Source: Ailurus styani
Lineage: Eukaryota > Chordata > Mammalia > Carnivora > Ailuridae
DNA: 64,000 nt
NCBI GenBank assembly: GCA_002007465.1
Contig: LNAC01000747.1
Span: forward strand, 62,925 to 126,924
Reading direction: 5' to 3'
The first letter of the stretch is position 1. Every line of letters starts with the position of its first letter. Below, piece by piece: positions 22,704 through 34,663 of this stretch. The notes below the pieces were generated by a model. The model was not told the DNA's origin and made no database searches. It saw nothing but the letters and a program-made list of their open reading frames with translations. The position numbers and the translations under genes are program-made.

Positions 22704-22954
22704 ACACTATCTTTCTGAGTGATCTATTTTTTGTAATTATCAACTAAATTAGAAATTCCAGGCCAAAACACTGGTCTGAGATTTCAGCAAATCTATTGGG
22801 AACCTTTACCAGTATGTGCCATAGTCATTTAAACCAAGCCAATTACTAGTTTACTAGTTATTTTGCTTTGAGAACTGTTTCTTCTTCCTGGTGTTTTTTG
22901 TTTGTTTGTTTGTTTAGCTCAATGCAGAGGAGCATCATTATTTCTAAATAGTTA

Positions 22955-23200
22955 CTCAGGTATTATTCTTGACTTTTCTCTTACCCTCATTTTCAATTTC
23001 CAATTGTAAACCAATATCTAAATTTACCTTATAAATGTTTATCGAAAATATCCCTCCTCTTTATTTCCACTGTCACTTAGTTGAGAACCTCATCTCCTCT
23101 CTAGAACACAACCTAATAGGCAAACCTTGACTTATTCTTTTCTAGTTCATCTCCACATTGCTTCCAGAATCATTTTTGAAAGGGAGCATCTATTCTTATA
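22955..23200 (+). repeat. L2 LINE internal fragment, sense
   Basis: 'ttgacttttctcttaccctc', 'ctcctctttatttccactgt' and 'ttgcttccagaatcattttt' follow the ORF2 3' part of L2. It is probably one element with 23745-24215, separated by about 540 bp that I could not assign. Confidence 0.6.
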
Positions 23201-23744
23201 TTTATTTATTAAAATAGTATTTTTTGGATCTATTAAGTGCTAAAATCAATCTTAGTATTACAACGGTCATCAATATAGCTATAACCTTTACTTTCACTGG
23301 CATTTGCAATCTGGAGGAAGCAAGAAGTGTGCATTCAAAAGATATGATTTGATTTATTTATAATGGAAACAAAAATTAATCAATTTTTTTGACTCTTCAT
23401 TCTGCTGGTTTTGTGTATAATTTACTATTCATCCTTGCTAGGGTTAAGAACTCTGCATCAGTCTATACAGGTTGCTCTGAGACATGCCCCATGCACTGCA
23501 GGTCTGGTTATTGCCTCTTTGATGCTTCCATGCAATTCTTGGGCTAGCTCTCCAACCCATACTCAACCCCTTCTCCTTCCCTATGTCTGTGTTTAATGTA
23601 TATATAATACAAATTAACAGAGATTAATGTCTCAAAATACGCTCAAATCATCTGTAATTATAGTAAGTCATTTACTGTGGGAGTATTACCACGGGAACCA
23701 AGAATAATGTAGGAGCCAGACTTCTAAGCCAGCTTCCAAAAGAA

Positions 23745-24215
23745 TGTAATGTTTATCCGGATCCTATCCATCTTCTTTGCTTAAAATATTTCAATGTCCA
23801 GTCATCATCTAGGCTAAGGGATGAATTCTACAGCTTTGAAGTTTAGCTCACGGGAGGCTTCAAATCTGTCCCTTTCTACTCCTTTCTGCATAAACATTAT
23901 GTGTCTTCCATGCTGAATTGTTTGTGGTTTTATCAAGGTGGAGCGTTTGCCATCTCTTCTTCTTGTTCCCTTCCTTCCCTTCCTTCATTACAGCTTCTCA
24001 TATATTTGTTTGTCAAGCTGGATTATTACCTTTCTTCTTTCAGACTACTCAGATAGAAAAGTCTTTTTATCATCTGGCTCATCACAGAATTGTCCTTTCC
24101 TATATCAATTCATTGATACTTTATACACACATCTATTTTAGTCTGGGATTGTGTTTTTGTATACTCTGCTTAGCAGTGTATTTGGTTTGTGGTAAGCATT
24201 TGATAAGGTGTGAAA
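23745..24215 (+). repeat. L2 LINE 3' part, sense
   Basis: The order 'atatttcaatgtccagtcat', 'ggctaagggatgaattctac', 'tgtttgtcaagctggatt' and 'ctgcttagcagtgtatttgg' fits L2 ORF2-to-3'-end. The 111-codon open frame at 23918-24253 is a by-product. Confidence 0.55.
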
Positions 24216-24840
24216 ACAGTGTTAACTTCAAGAATATTTTTATTTGTGAATAAATACAAAATGTTTCTTTTTCCCTCTCTCTAATCGTCTATTTGGTTTC
24301 ACGGGCCTTCCCAATCAGGGACATGCTTATTTTTGTTTATTAAAACAATATTATAACTAGTGGAGATATTCTACGGATGAACACAGAAGAAAAAATCTCC
24401 TATGAATAAGAAGTTTCTAGACCTAACAATTAAGAATTGGGGTTTGGAATTAGGAATTACCAGACTTTCAAAGTAGCACAGTATTTATCTTAACCCAAAT
24501 ATCTTTAGGACTACAAGGAGAGCATTATTTGGATATTGGTGTGGATTTTAACTCTGACTTGAATCATACAGTTGTTTGGCTTGTGTGATGAGCCATATCT
24601 AGAGAGGAATCATGATAACAAGCCATCCATTCAGCACTTTGACAAGACTCCTTACGTTTTCTGTGGAGCAGTCTCTAGACTTTGTAGATCTGGTAACATT
24701 GAAGCTCAGTTTTGTTCAAACCACTTCCTATTGTAAAGCAGGATGAGTAAATTAGGTTGTTCTCCAGTTCATCAATGGAGATTTTATTTGGAGAAATTTT
24801 TGCAAGTATAACCCTTCCAATGGAGAGAAACACCAGCTGA

Positions 24841-25025
24841 TCCTAATCTCACAAAACAAACTGAGGGTTACTGGGGGGTGGGAGGGTAGGGATAGGGTGG
24901 ATGGGTTATGGACATTGGGGAGGGTTTGTGCTTTGGTGAATGCTGTGAAAGGTGTAAGCCTGATGATTCACAGACCTGTACCCCTGGGGCAAAGAATAAA
25001 AAATAAAAATTAAAAAAAAAAAAAG
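24841..25025 (+). mobile_element. Young L1 3' end, 5'-truncated, sense
   Basis: 'ctcacaaaacaaactgaggg', 'ttatggacattggggagggt', 'gattcacagacctgtacccc' and an A-rich tail: the 3' UTR of the recently active carnivoran L1. An approximate TSD, agagaaacaccagctg versus aaagaaaacaccaggta, flanks it. Confidence 0.92.
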
Positions 25026-25207
25026 AAAGAAAACACCAGGTAACTAGACTATTCCAGTGTTACTTTGGAGAATTCCCTGAACTAATCTTTCATTCCCTAG
25101 GCATATATCCAACAAATTTATGTGCTACACTTTAGAGTTTTTCAAGGTGCATACACACACACTTGTGTTAATTCTACTGTGTAAATATATGTCTATATAT
25201 GTCTTAG

Positions 25208-25270
25208 TTATATATATATTATACACATATATATATACATACACACACACAGACACATACATACATATGT
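25208..25270 (+). repeat. (TA)n/(CA)n compound microsatellite
   Basis: Alternating TA and CA runs. Likely polymorphic. Confidence 0.9.
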
Positions 25271-25376
25271 ATAACTGTATTCCCAGGATAATATACACTT
25301 GAAAGGTTTGTTATTAATACAAGTTTACATGAATTCACATTTTAAATAGTCCTCATAAAATTTCCATTTTCTTTCA

Positions 25377-26011
25377 TTTTTTTTATTTGCCCCGGGGGTA
25401 CAGGTCTGTGTATCATCAGGCTTACACTTTTCACAGCATTCACCATAGAACAAACCCTCCCCAATGTCCATAACCCATCCACCTTATCCCTACCTTCCCA
25501 CCCCCCAGTAACCCTCAGTTTGTTTTGTGAGATTAAGAGTCTCTTATGGTTTGTCTCCTTCCTGATCCCATCTTGTTTGATTATTTTTCCCTCCCTACCC
25601 CCCACAACACCCCACCCTACCCCTCAAGTTCCTCATATAAGAGAGATCATATGATAGTTGTCTTTCTCTGATTGACTTATTTCGCTCAGCATAATACCCT
25701 CTAGTTCCATCCATGTTGTTGCAAACGGCAAGATTTCGTTTCTTTTGATAGCTTCATAGTATTCATTGTATATATATATACCACATATTCTTTATCCATT
25801 CATCTGTTGATGGATGTCTAGGTTCTTTCCATAGTTTGGCTATTATGGACATGGCTGCTATAAACATTTGGGTGCATGTGCCCCTGAGGATCACTACCTT
25901 TGTATCTTTAGGGTAGATGCTCAGTAGTGCGATTGCTGGATCTTAGGGTAGCTGGTGCAGTCACTCTGGAAAACAGTATGGAGGTTCCTCCAAAAGTTGA
26001 AAATAGAGCTA
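25377..26011 (-). mobile_element. Young L1 3' end with 5' inversion (twin-primed)
   Basis: 25377-25953 is antisense L1 3' UTR/ORF2 end ('tacaggtctgtgtatcatca', 'atgtccataacccatccacc', 'gattgctggatcttagggta'). 25954-26011 switches to sense ORF2 ('gtgcagtcactctggaaaac', 'aaaatagagct'). The two halves meet at the same L1 position with a few bases of overlap. A 7-bp repeat tctttca (25370-25376, 26012-26018) fits a TSD. Confidence 0.9.
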
Positions 26012-26018
26012 TCTTTCA

Positions 26019-26690
26019 AATTTTTGTTCACATTTTTCATTTGTTTTTTCTTAATTACACTACGTGACTGATTAAGAAATGGCACTAGGAGTAGGAGGCA
26101 GATCAAGTCTAGCATTTTGTTTTTCCTTTGTGCCTGCAATACTAGGAACATCTTTTCAAGTCTCTTTTCCATTTTGAGGGCTCATTTAAGTAAAAGTAAT
26201 GGTACCCATAAACCATCTACCTGCAGCCCATCTAAACGGTAATACATTTCAACACATACGGCTAATGGTCCTACTGTCATTCTCATTAAGGATGTCACTT
26301 CACATACGAACCGAGTGAAGGTCAGGTGTTAATCCATATACAAATTTGGATTTTTAAAAAACTTTTTGTAATTAAAAAAAAACACAAGTTTTCAAGTATC
26401 TTTTCTGTTTTCACACATTTCAGAGTATATTCTTTACAATTTTTGAGACCATTTCTTTGCGAAATAACTTTGAAATTTGAAACATATAACCCAAATATTT
26501 CTGAGTCAATAGGAATTTCAAAAATACAAGCATGCTTATAAGAGCCATAGTACCCAAAGGAGATGGATTTAACTTAGGAGTTTGAATCTTCTGCCTAGGC
26601 TCAAGGAAATGTTCAGGTGCTTTACTGATAATAATGTATATTTTAAACCACAGGTATTTTATCTCAAATATCAAATTACTTTTTAGAGTC
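26019..26690. other. AT-rich sequence, nothing recognised
   Basis: Two overlapping short open frames on opposite strands (26326-26674) show no motif. No repeat identified. Confidence 0.4.
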
Positions 26691-26880
26691 TTTTAAAAAT
26701 ATTTTATTTATTTATTTGACGAGAGAGAGCAAGTGCGCACACAGGCAGGGGAGCAGCAGGCAGAGGGAGAAGCCGGCTCTCCACAGAGCAGGGAGCCTGT
26801 TGCAAGGCTTGATATCAGGACCCAGAGACCATGGTTTGAGTGAAGGCAGATGCTTAACTGAATGAGCCCCCAGGTGCCCC
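26691..26880 (-). mobile_element. CAN-SINE, antisense (cluster copy 1)
   Basis: Inverted SINEC from 'attttatttatttatttgac' to 'gagcccccaggtgcccc'. More diverged than the neighbouring copy and without a clear TSD. Confidence 0.9.
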
Positions 26881-26907
26881 ATATTTTAGTGTTTAATATT
26901 TCTTTTC

Positions 26908-27112
26908 TTTCTTTTTTTTTAAAGATTTTATTTATTTATTTATTTGAGAGAGAGAGAGAGAACGAGAGAGAGAGCATGGGGGGGGGAGGTCAGAGGGAGA
27001 AACAGACTCCCTGCTGAGCAGGGAGCCTGATGTGGGGCTCCATCCTGGGATTCCAGGATCATGACCTGGGCGGAAGGCAGTTGCTTAACCAACTGAGCCA
27101 CCCAGGCGCCCC
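26908..27112 (-). mobile_element. CAN-SINE, antisense (cluster copy 2)
   Basis: Inverted SINEC with a near-consensus end 'actgagccacccaggcgccc'. Approximate TSD tttaatatttcttttc (26892-26907) and attaatactccttttc (27113-27128). Confidence 0.95.
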
Positions 27113-27172
27113 ATTAATACTCCTTTTCAAACTGTGTTTCTCTCTGCCTCTCAACTCACTTCTTCCAGTTCT

Positions 27173-27374
27173 TTTTTTTTATTTTTAAGAGAGAGATAAT
27201 GTGTGTGCATGCGAGCAGTGGGGAAGGGCAGAGGAAGTGGGAGGGAGAGAATATTAATCAGGCTCCACACTCAGGCAGAGCTTGAAGGGGTCAAAATCTC
27301 ATGACCCTGAGATCATGACCCCAAACCAAATCAAGAGTTGTTTGCTTAACTAACTGAGCCACCCAGGTGCCCTG
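27173..27374 (-). mobile_element. CAN-SINE, antisense (cluster copy 3)
   Basis: Older inverted SINEC that shows the older 'gagttgtttgcttaactaac' head. TSD tcacttcttccagttct (27156-27172) and tcacttctcccaattct (27375-27391), two mismatches. Confidence 0.93.
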
Positions 27375-27454
27375 TCACTTCTCCCAATTCTGATTGCACT
27401 TCATTCTGAGGATTGTGCCACCTTACACCCTACCTCAAGATTCATTCTATAATG

Positions 27455-27660
27455 CAGTGATTTTCAACTGGGGCCCATTTTTACACTTCAGTGATCATTT
27501 GGTAATGTCTGGAAATAATTTTGTTGTCACTATGGGTAGGGAGTTTGGCATCTAGTTGGTAAAGGCCCAGAATGCTGGTAGAGGCCCAGAATGCAGGACA
27601 GTCCCCACAGCAAAGAATTTTCTGGTCCAAATGTCAAAAGTACCAAAGTTGAAAAACTCT
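27455..27660 (-). mobile_element. MER20 hAT-Charlie element, antisense
   Basis: Starts 'cagtgattttcaactgggg', includes 'catttggtaatgtctggaaa', 'ttttgttgtcacta', 'ggacagtccccacagcaaag' and ends 'gttgaaaaactc'. This is the complement of MER20, nearly complete. A 19-bp tandem duplication sits inside (27557-27594). Confidence 0.85.
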
Positions 27661-27775
27661 AATGGGATATTTGCTGGTTTTGAGATTTGCAGAAGAGTAG
27701 AGACAGAGCAAGGTATCTATGAGAGAGGACTAAACATTTTTCCTAGAGATGAGGGGGCTAACACAGGGTGACCTA

Positions 27776-27932
27776 GACCAATACTTCTCAAAGTTTCATG
27801 TGCACAGGGATTTTGTTAAAATGCAGATTTCCATTCAGTATGTCTGAGACAAGTCCTAACATTCTGCATATCTAACAAGTTCCTAAGTGACACTGATGTT
27901 TCTGGTCTGGATCCTGCATTTCAAGTAGCAAG
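27776..27932 (+). mobile_element. MER5-family hAT-Charlie element, sense
   Basis: 'tacttctcaaagtttcatgt', 'gttaaaatgcagattt', 'tctaacaagttcctaagtga' and 'tttctggtctggatcctgca' follow the order of a MER5-type element, degraded at both termini. Confidence 0.7.
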
Positions 27933-30675
27933 GAGCTAGGTAATTCAGTCGATGGCTACTTAGGAAGATGCCTGAGGAAAAGGACTATAAGAAAGGAATA
28001 ATTCCATTATGTCTCAATTAGAGATCTTGAAATATCTGTAAGAACTCTCTATCTATCCTAAGAATGTTAAATTTCAAATATAATAGTGTCTTCCTCCTAC
28101 TCCCAGTTACTACTCTACAAACAAATATTTTCAACTAGTCTAGTGACTTCTTTTGGCACTTGAATCCCTGTTACTAAGTAACATTCTGATACTGTTACTT
28201 GCTGAATTTTTGGTTGGGGACACTTACTGATTTCATACAACAGAAAATAGGATCAAACTCATATGGCCCAGGTTTTCTCCTGCTCACATGCATATACTTT
28301 TTACCAAGCCCATTCTTTGGAGAAGTCTCATCCTAACTTTTATTATATTGGCATTCCCACCTCGTTATCCTATAAATTATGAATATATAATTATAATCCA
28401 TAGTTAAGCTACTGAACATGATTACTTTTCTTGAACAAAAATTTATGTTTCATTGAATTATTGTTTGTTTTTTCTTAGCTTAGTAATATCTGTACAGAAT
28501 TAACATGCAAATTCTCTGACAAAGTCTGATTCACTTTTCTTATCTACAGGCACGTGAGGCCTTTAATCTGTTTCATCCTTGTTAAGAAGAGATTCTATCT
28601 GGAGCTCTTATTTTTCTGCTTCACAATTCTCCAGACCCCTGGAAGGCTTTTATTCTAGATCTTCCTTCATGTCACCTGGGGCATGCCTGATCTTCCTATG
28701 TATGTCTCTCCATCTCCGAATTCCATGACTTCCTTTTCCTTGTATGATATAACATGTTATCTAGAACTTCCTGACCAAGAAACCATGGGGGGGGGGGAAT
28801 ACTTCAAGCATTAGCATACTCCAAAATGTCATTATTTTCCTCTTGCAATTGATGGCTGGTTTAACAGGATATAGCTTTTAGGGTTGAAAAATATTGAACT
28901 ATTGTTAGTGAAAGCACTGATCCATTATCTTCTAAATCCTGATGTTCTTATCAGGAGGTCTAAATCTGTGCTTTCACTTCCTAGATCTTTCTGGGCTTTG
29001 ATGTCTGTTCTAGGCTTACCTGACTGATGGTTTTCTGCATTCTCTGATAGCCTAAGCAGGTCACTACTGATCCAATAGTTTCTCAACTTCCAACTGTTGC
29101 TCTCCGCTTCTATGGCCTTTGTTCTCATGCCTCTTCCGTAAAGGTATAAATCAACAAGGACAAGATGGATTGAAGAAATTGTCTAGAAACCCTAAAGATA
29201 AAAGAAATTTGAGATTTCCTGGAAAGAAAGGATCTGTCCTGAATCTAGTTTGTGACTTTGCTGCAGTAAGTCTCTCAAGTTCCCCAACAGGAGGTAAACT
29301 AATATTCTTTAAATAACTATATACTGCATTCTTCGTATGTGTAATATCTTTTAATCTCTTTAATAATTTCAAGGTAAGGTATGGGTGTACAGAGGGATTT
29401 ATCATTGTCTTTAAAAAGAAAGTGTCAGAAATTAGATGCAGATCCTTTCCCTGAAGAAGTAGAATAAAAGATCCTCAGTGTAAATAGAAATGCAATGCCT
29501 AGAACACAAAGACAAAGTCGTAACTGCTGAGTCCTGACTTACCAACATGTGTTCTGACCAGTGCAGCAAGCATTTTTGTACCTTTATCCATTGTTCCAAC
29601 TGATGGAAAACTTTTTAAAACCAGGTATTTCTTTGTCCTCAGCTTCACAGACTAGATACATTTTCATTCTATGGATTTCTTGAACTAGCACAGAGTCTTT
29701 TTAAGAAAAATCCTCAATAAATGTTTACTTTTTCTTTACTATGGTAATAATTTTCTGTGGTACCAGTAGTGATGAGTTTAGGGAATGTGTCCATTGGATA
29801 ACATGTTATTACTTTCCCCTACTCCCCCATATGGACCTAAATTCCCATTAGCTGCCATCAATCATGTAATTGATGTTTCTTGGAGGAAACTTTTATGAAG
29901 TAGGAAAAGAAAAATCACAAAATGTAAGATCATCAGAAGAGCAAGACAACTAAAAACCCATATCCTTATTTTGGAGTAAAGATGATGTTTGAGGAATACA
30001 GTAATGAAAATTCTTCATCATGGGTGGAGAAGTTGGGAGAAAGTGCATTCATTGTGTAAAGGATTTGAGAAACCAATAAACCGCGGGATGGGCCAACCAT
30101 GGACTGTCATCAGACACTCATGGTCATGTGGTAAACACTTGTGGCTGGCTGAGATGTGTTTCTTTGCTGAGTGAGACACTCCAGGGTTTTTGCCCAACAT
30201 ATGATTCTTTCTTCCTTTCAAGTTTCAAGTTCTGTTTCACAATTTTCCAGTGATTCTACAAGGAGCAAAATTCATAAGCAAAGTTTTGAGCTAAATACAT
30301 AACCATCAGTAAGTATTTAAGATACATTTATTTTGTGTTGTTTTTATTTTCTTCCTATCTGATATGTTAGGCAGAAAACAGACAAACAAAAACCCTGAAA
30401 AATTCTATTTCCCCAAGTTCTTGAATGATAAGGTATTTATGATTTTTACTCTCAGTGTATTATTTGGCCATGTATATTCCTTTTTTCCTTCTTTTATTTT
30501 GCAGCACTCACTAAGGCATTAGTATGGAAAATAAAATATGACTTATGTAGGTTGTAAAGATAGGATATATGTGTTTAAAAAATTCTGACCTCAAATTGAG
30601 AAGATTAAAATGTGCTATAATCTGTTTTTACAAAAGTTACTGGAAACATTGGTATGAATTTTTTGAAAATATGTC
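27933..30675. other. 2.7 kb without a recognised feature
   Basis: No repeat could be named, apart from a (G)n run near 28788-28797 and a weak L2-like tail ('cctcaataaatgtttac' near 29713). Short open frames at 29119-29316 and 29989-30174 carry no identifiable domain. If any sequence here is under constraint, alignment would be needed to show it. Confidence 0.4.
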
Positions 30676-30693
30676 AAAAATGTGACTAATTTA

Positions 30694-30876
30694 GTGGGCC
30701 TGGGTGGCTCAGTGGGTTAAAGCCTCTGCCTTCAGCTCAGGTCATGATCTCAGGGTCCTGGGATCGAGGCCCGCATCGGGCTCCCTGCTCAGCGGGGAGG
30801 CTGCTTCCTCCTCTCTCTGCCTGCCTCTCTGCCTACTTGTGATCTCTATCTGTCAAATAAATAAATAAAATCTTTA
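30694..30876 (+). mobile_element. Young CAN-SINE, sense
   Basis: Near-consensus SINEC with head 'gtgggttaaagcctctgcc'. The 18-bp TSD aaaaatgtgactaattta (30676-30693) and aaaaatttgactaattta (30877-30894) has one mismatch. Confidence 0.97.
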
Positions 30877-30894
30877 AAAAATTTGACTAATTTA

Positions 30895-32007
30895 TTCATA
30901 TTAGTAGAAAATTGGAAAAAAACGGATTTTGTCAAAACCACATTGAAGATACTATTACCATCTTGACTCTTGTATACTAAAATGGTGACAGAATCAGAAA
31001 ATATAAAGAGTTAAAATTATATGTTAAACAAGAAACTTCCTAAAGGTATAAAAATGAAATTATAATCTTAATTATAAGCCAAAAAATGATGTTCTAGATT
31101 CCAGTTGCAATTGTAAGTGGTCACTTAACAATTTACCTTAGGCCGGTTGACAAATATCAGTGAAAACTTAAATGACTTAGAAACTGTAGTGAAAATTCAA
31201 GTAAGGAGGAGTTCCAGAGTGATAATGGGAGTCCCAGTGGACACCTTGGAGAATTTAGACCCTCCTTCAACCTTAATCTGTTCTGCTGTTAGGGTCTACT
31301 ACTAAGATACTAAGTTTTGAAAAAGAAGATGAGACTGGGGGCATGAGTAAATGAGTGAGTAAAATACTGGAGAATCTTGGGCACCAAGAATAAGCTACTT
31401 GATCACCAAAAATAGCAGTAAGAATATTCCCTTCACAATTTGTACTAACATCAGTCATCATCAGGGACTAATCAATTCAGAATCCTTGAGAAGAAAAGAA
31501 CACATTCCTTCAAAATAAAATGAAGATTCTAACTAATGGGTACTTGCCCTAGAATTCTTAAGGGATTTTGTTTTGTTTTACAAAAAAAAAATTGAATTAT
31601 TACTAGTCCTCTTACAATGATATTTGTCTCATTAGTATCCAATTTCATCTTTGCTGCTCTTGCCTTGACTCTAAGAAGATGAAATAATGATAAATACAAT
31701 ATTTTGAAAATATTGTAAATGGAAATAATATGACATACGTGAATTACAAAGCACATAACTCAAATGAACAGATATGAGCAAGTTCATACATGCGAGATAT
31801 TAGGAAGTGGCAATTTCATCATAAGGAAGCCTGGATGATAGTGATTATAAGCCAACATTGGTTATAAGATGCATCCTGATTTCAGAGATGTTAAAATGTG
31901 AACAATATGTATATTAGAATTGATGAAATGTGACAATCCTCATTTTGTGGTGGGTTTACAGTTTGGCTTTTCTATAGAAAATAAATTTTTTTAATTTTAA
32001 TGACTAT
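30895..32007. other. AT-rich sequence, nothing recognised
   Basis: About 1.1 kb with no repeat or gene that I can support. Confidence 0.4.
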
Positions 32008-32160
32008 TTTCTTACAACTTTATTGAGCTGTAGCTTACCCATTTAAAGTGTATTGACTCAATATTTTACAGACTTGTGCAACCATCGCTGTAATGTAATT
32101 TTAGAACATATTAATCAGCCCCCCAAAAATCGTGTACCTCTTAACCTCTCCTCCCATTCC
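32008..32160 (-). repeat. Old L1 3' UTR fragment, antisense
   Basis: 'caactttattgagctgtagc', 'cccatttaaagtgtattgac' and 'acttgtgcaaccatcgctgt' are the complement of an L1M 3' UTR. Confidence 0.75.
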
Positions 32161-32299
32161 CTGATTCTCCTTCATCCATTTAATAAGGTTCTTATTTAAA
32201 TATTTTAATTTATTTTGGATATATTCACTTGGTACCTGTTAAGAACCATTTATTTATTTGATATAGTCTAATGTGCTCCATGGTCACAGTCCCATTGGC

Positions 32300-32660
32300 T
32301 TTCAGAGCTAGGTGGTTTGTGTGGGGAAGGAAGGATTCATCCTTCAGGTGGGTATCTTAAAAATTGAGCCCCCAAAGTGGGGTCCAAAGGGGAATTTCTT
32401 TTGCTCCATAGGGGAATTTCTTCCCAATAGTATGGTGTTTTGCAGGTGGTGGGGTTTGTGTCAGGAGGGTGTCTCAGCCTTCCTACCCATTTTGATGTGG
32501 GTGATGGTATTTTCTCATTCATCTGATGTGTAGGAGACACTTAGCTAGTTTCTGGATTTCTTTCAGAGGGAATAGCTCTGTCTATAGCTGTAGATTTGGT
32601 ATGTCTGTGGGAGGAGGTACATTCAGGAAGCTTTTGTGTTACCATCTTGGATTGGAACTG
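32300..32660 (-). repeat. Old L1M 5' UTR fragment, antisense
   Basis: On the minus strand it reads 'ccaagatggtaacacaaaag', 'cctcctcccacagacatacc' and 'acatcaaaatgggtaggaag', which is the L1M 5' UTR layout. The 5' UTR lies only about 140 bp from an antisense 3' UTR fragment. The two are either different insertions or one element with its ORFs deleted. Confidence 0.65.
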
Positions 32661-33402
32661 ACTTTTTTTTTTATGTCTAGGCATTTATTTTGGTTTGGAG
32701 TATTGAAAAATAAAGATCTGATAAAGCTTTTTACTTGGTCCTGGAAGGCACAGTGTTGTTTAAAAAATGAATATGTCAGTAATATGTAGGACGCATTAAG
32801 GAGGATGAATATAGGATCAGAAGATTTGGCTTGGTATTATCGTAGTGGCATGAAATACTAAGGATCTGGAAAAAAGTAGTAGCAGTGAAATAATGAAGCT
32901 GAATATCAGGAAAAGTGAAGTTATTGGCTATCCTAGGGTTGAAAATTATGGTAGCGACCTTCTAATTGATGTCTATTTCCCAGTTTCTTTACTATGTCAC
33001 TCATCTCTCTTAGGCTGTAATAGTCTGATTTCTAGACTATAGGCTGTAATAGTGTAATTTGTTTGTCTTAAGACAAACAAAAAGCTAAGTTAATGTTTCG
33101 GAAAGCCTGGTATATGTCAGGGAATATGTCCAGCATTTCGTGTATGGTTGTTGCCCAAAACTGGGTTTGTCTCTTGATGGATGCTGAGTCAAAAGACACA
33201 ATCAAAGAAATTGAAAAATAGGAAAAGGAAGGGTTTTACTTGCAACAAGTAAAAGAGAACACTGTGGATCTTTCCCAAAGCAGTGCCTCTCTCCCTGAAC
33301 AACAAAATTGAGGAATTTTTAAGCTAAGCATACATACATATTCATGAAGGGGCTTGTGCAATGGGGAATACTGCCTAAAATTGGGGCAAAACTTATCTTA
33401 AG
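32661..33402. other. Unassigned sequence
   Basis: No gene or repeat recognised. A short direct repeat, 'ggctgtaatagt' (33014 and 33041 areas), is present. Confidence 0.4.
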
Positions 33403-33801
33403 GTGTGGAATATTACTCAGCCATCAAAAATGAAATCTTACCATTTGCAATGACATGGATGGAACTAGAGGGAATTATACTAAGCAAAGTAAGTGAGTCA
33501 GAGAATGACAGTTATCAAGTGATTTCACTCATGAGTGGAATTTAAGAAACAAAACAGAGGATCATAGGGGAAGGGAGGGAAAAATAAGACAAAATCAGAA
33601 AGGGAGACAAACCATAAGAGACTTTTAACTATAGGAAACAAACAGAGGGTTGCTGGAGGGGGAGGTGGGTGGGGGAATGGGGTAAATGGGTGATGGGCAT
33701 TAAAGAGGGCACGTGATGTGATGGGCACTGTGTGTTGTATGTAACTGATGAATCATTGTACTCTACCTCTGAAACTAATAATACACTATATGTAAAAAAA
33801 A
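33403..33801 (+). mobile_element. L1 3' end, 5'-truncated, sense
   Basis: Begins in ORF2 ('tggaatattactcagccatc', 'tggatggaactagagggaat') and runs through the 3' UTR ('gaaactaataatacactata') to a short A tail. About 400 bp of a carnivoran L1. No TSD found. Confidence 0.9.
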
Positions 33802-34287
33802 GATTTCCTGCCCTATGGAGAGGTGGGTGATGTTGAGTGTATAGGTTTCTAGAGATTGCTTTTTTCTTGTAAATTATCAGGAGTTGCAAACTGAGACTCC
33901 TGTACTGCATGACTGTGAATCTCCCCATTAGCCATTTGTTTGTCCCTTTCCTTTGTTCTAGGATGGCCACCAGTGCCTGAGAAATGTCATGTATATCCTA
34001 CCTTGGGGTTGTGGGGTATGGTGGGGTGTTAGCTTGTGCTTTGCCCTCAGCTTGCCTTTTTCTCCCTCATCAATTAAGCTATCTCTGGCCTAATGGTGGC
34101 TGTTTGTTCATAATTTCTTTCACAAGATGGCTGGGGGCTAAAATGACTTTTGGTATGTCAGGAAAGCTATGTCTTTCTGTCTTTATCTGGAGAGTACTAA
34201 CTCTTTCTGCTTACATAGTATCTGATTTAATGCTTACAATAGTCCTGAGATAGATGCTGGGTGCCCAAATGCGGTGGCTCTTGATCT

Positions 34288-34643
34288 GTTGGGGGTCCCC
34301 AAATTTGGGATGACTCTCACGTGGAAGCACATGACGCAGGAGGTGAAAGAACTCACCTGAGGCAAAACAAAGGAGACAGAACTTTACTGAATCAGCCAAA
34401 AGGGAGCTGCTGGAAGGACAGCAGAGGAGAGGCTGTCTGCAAGGAAGTAGTGGTTTGGAGCTGTGTTTAAGGGGAAAGATGAGGAGGTATGGCAACAAAT
34501 GGAATTCTGCTTTTTTTGGTAACTGTGCCTGGTTATAAGTAGCCTGTTGGTTAGTTAGGGCCTGTGGATATTTTGAGGTGTGCCACCTGATGGGCCTGTC
34601 TGTATTCTATTGCTCAAGCCTGTTTGCCTAAAAGCAGCTTCTA
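34288..34643 (-). mobile_element. Solo LTR, ERV1-like, antisense (same family as 2910-3303)
   Basis: Starts 'tgttgggggtccccaaattt' and contains 'aggtgaaagaactcacctga', 'gacagaactttactgaatc', 'ttttttggtaactgtgcctg' and 'cctaaaagcagcttcta', each with a counterpart in the 2.9-kb copy. On the minus strand the end reads like a retroviral U5 terminus (…gggacccccaaca). Left end well defined, right end approximate. Confidence 0.7.
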
Positions 34644-34663
34644 TTGATGACATATCTCAAATC

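Noticed and set aside
23918..24253. 111-codon open frame on +
   Set aside because: Lies in degenerate L2 sequence and has no recognisable protein motif.
33629..33970. 113-codon minus-strand open frame
   Set aside because: Mostly the antisense of an L1 3' UTR, with its poly(A) region translated as lysine/phenylalanine-type text. Not a gene.
2910..34643. A single 31-kb provirus bounded by the two related LTRs
   Set aside because: The interval contains many unrelated old elements and no gag/pol/env-like sequence in the expected order. The ERVL fragment belongs to a different class.
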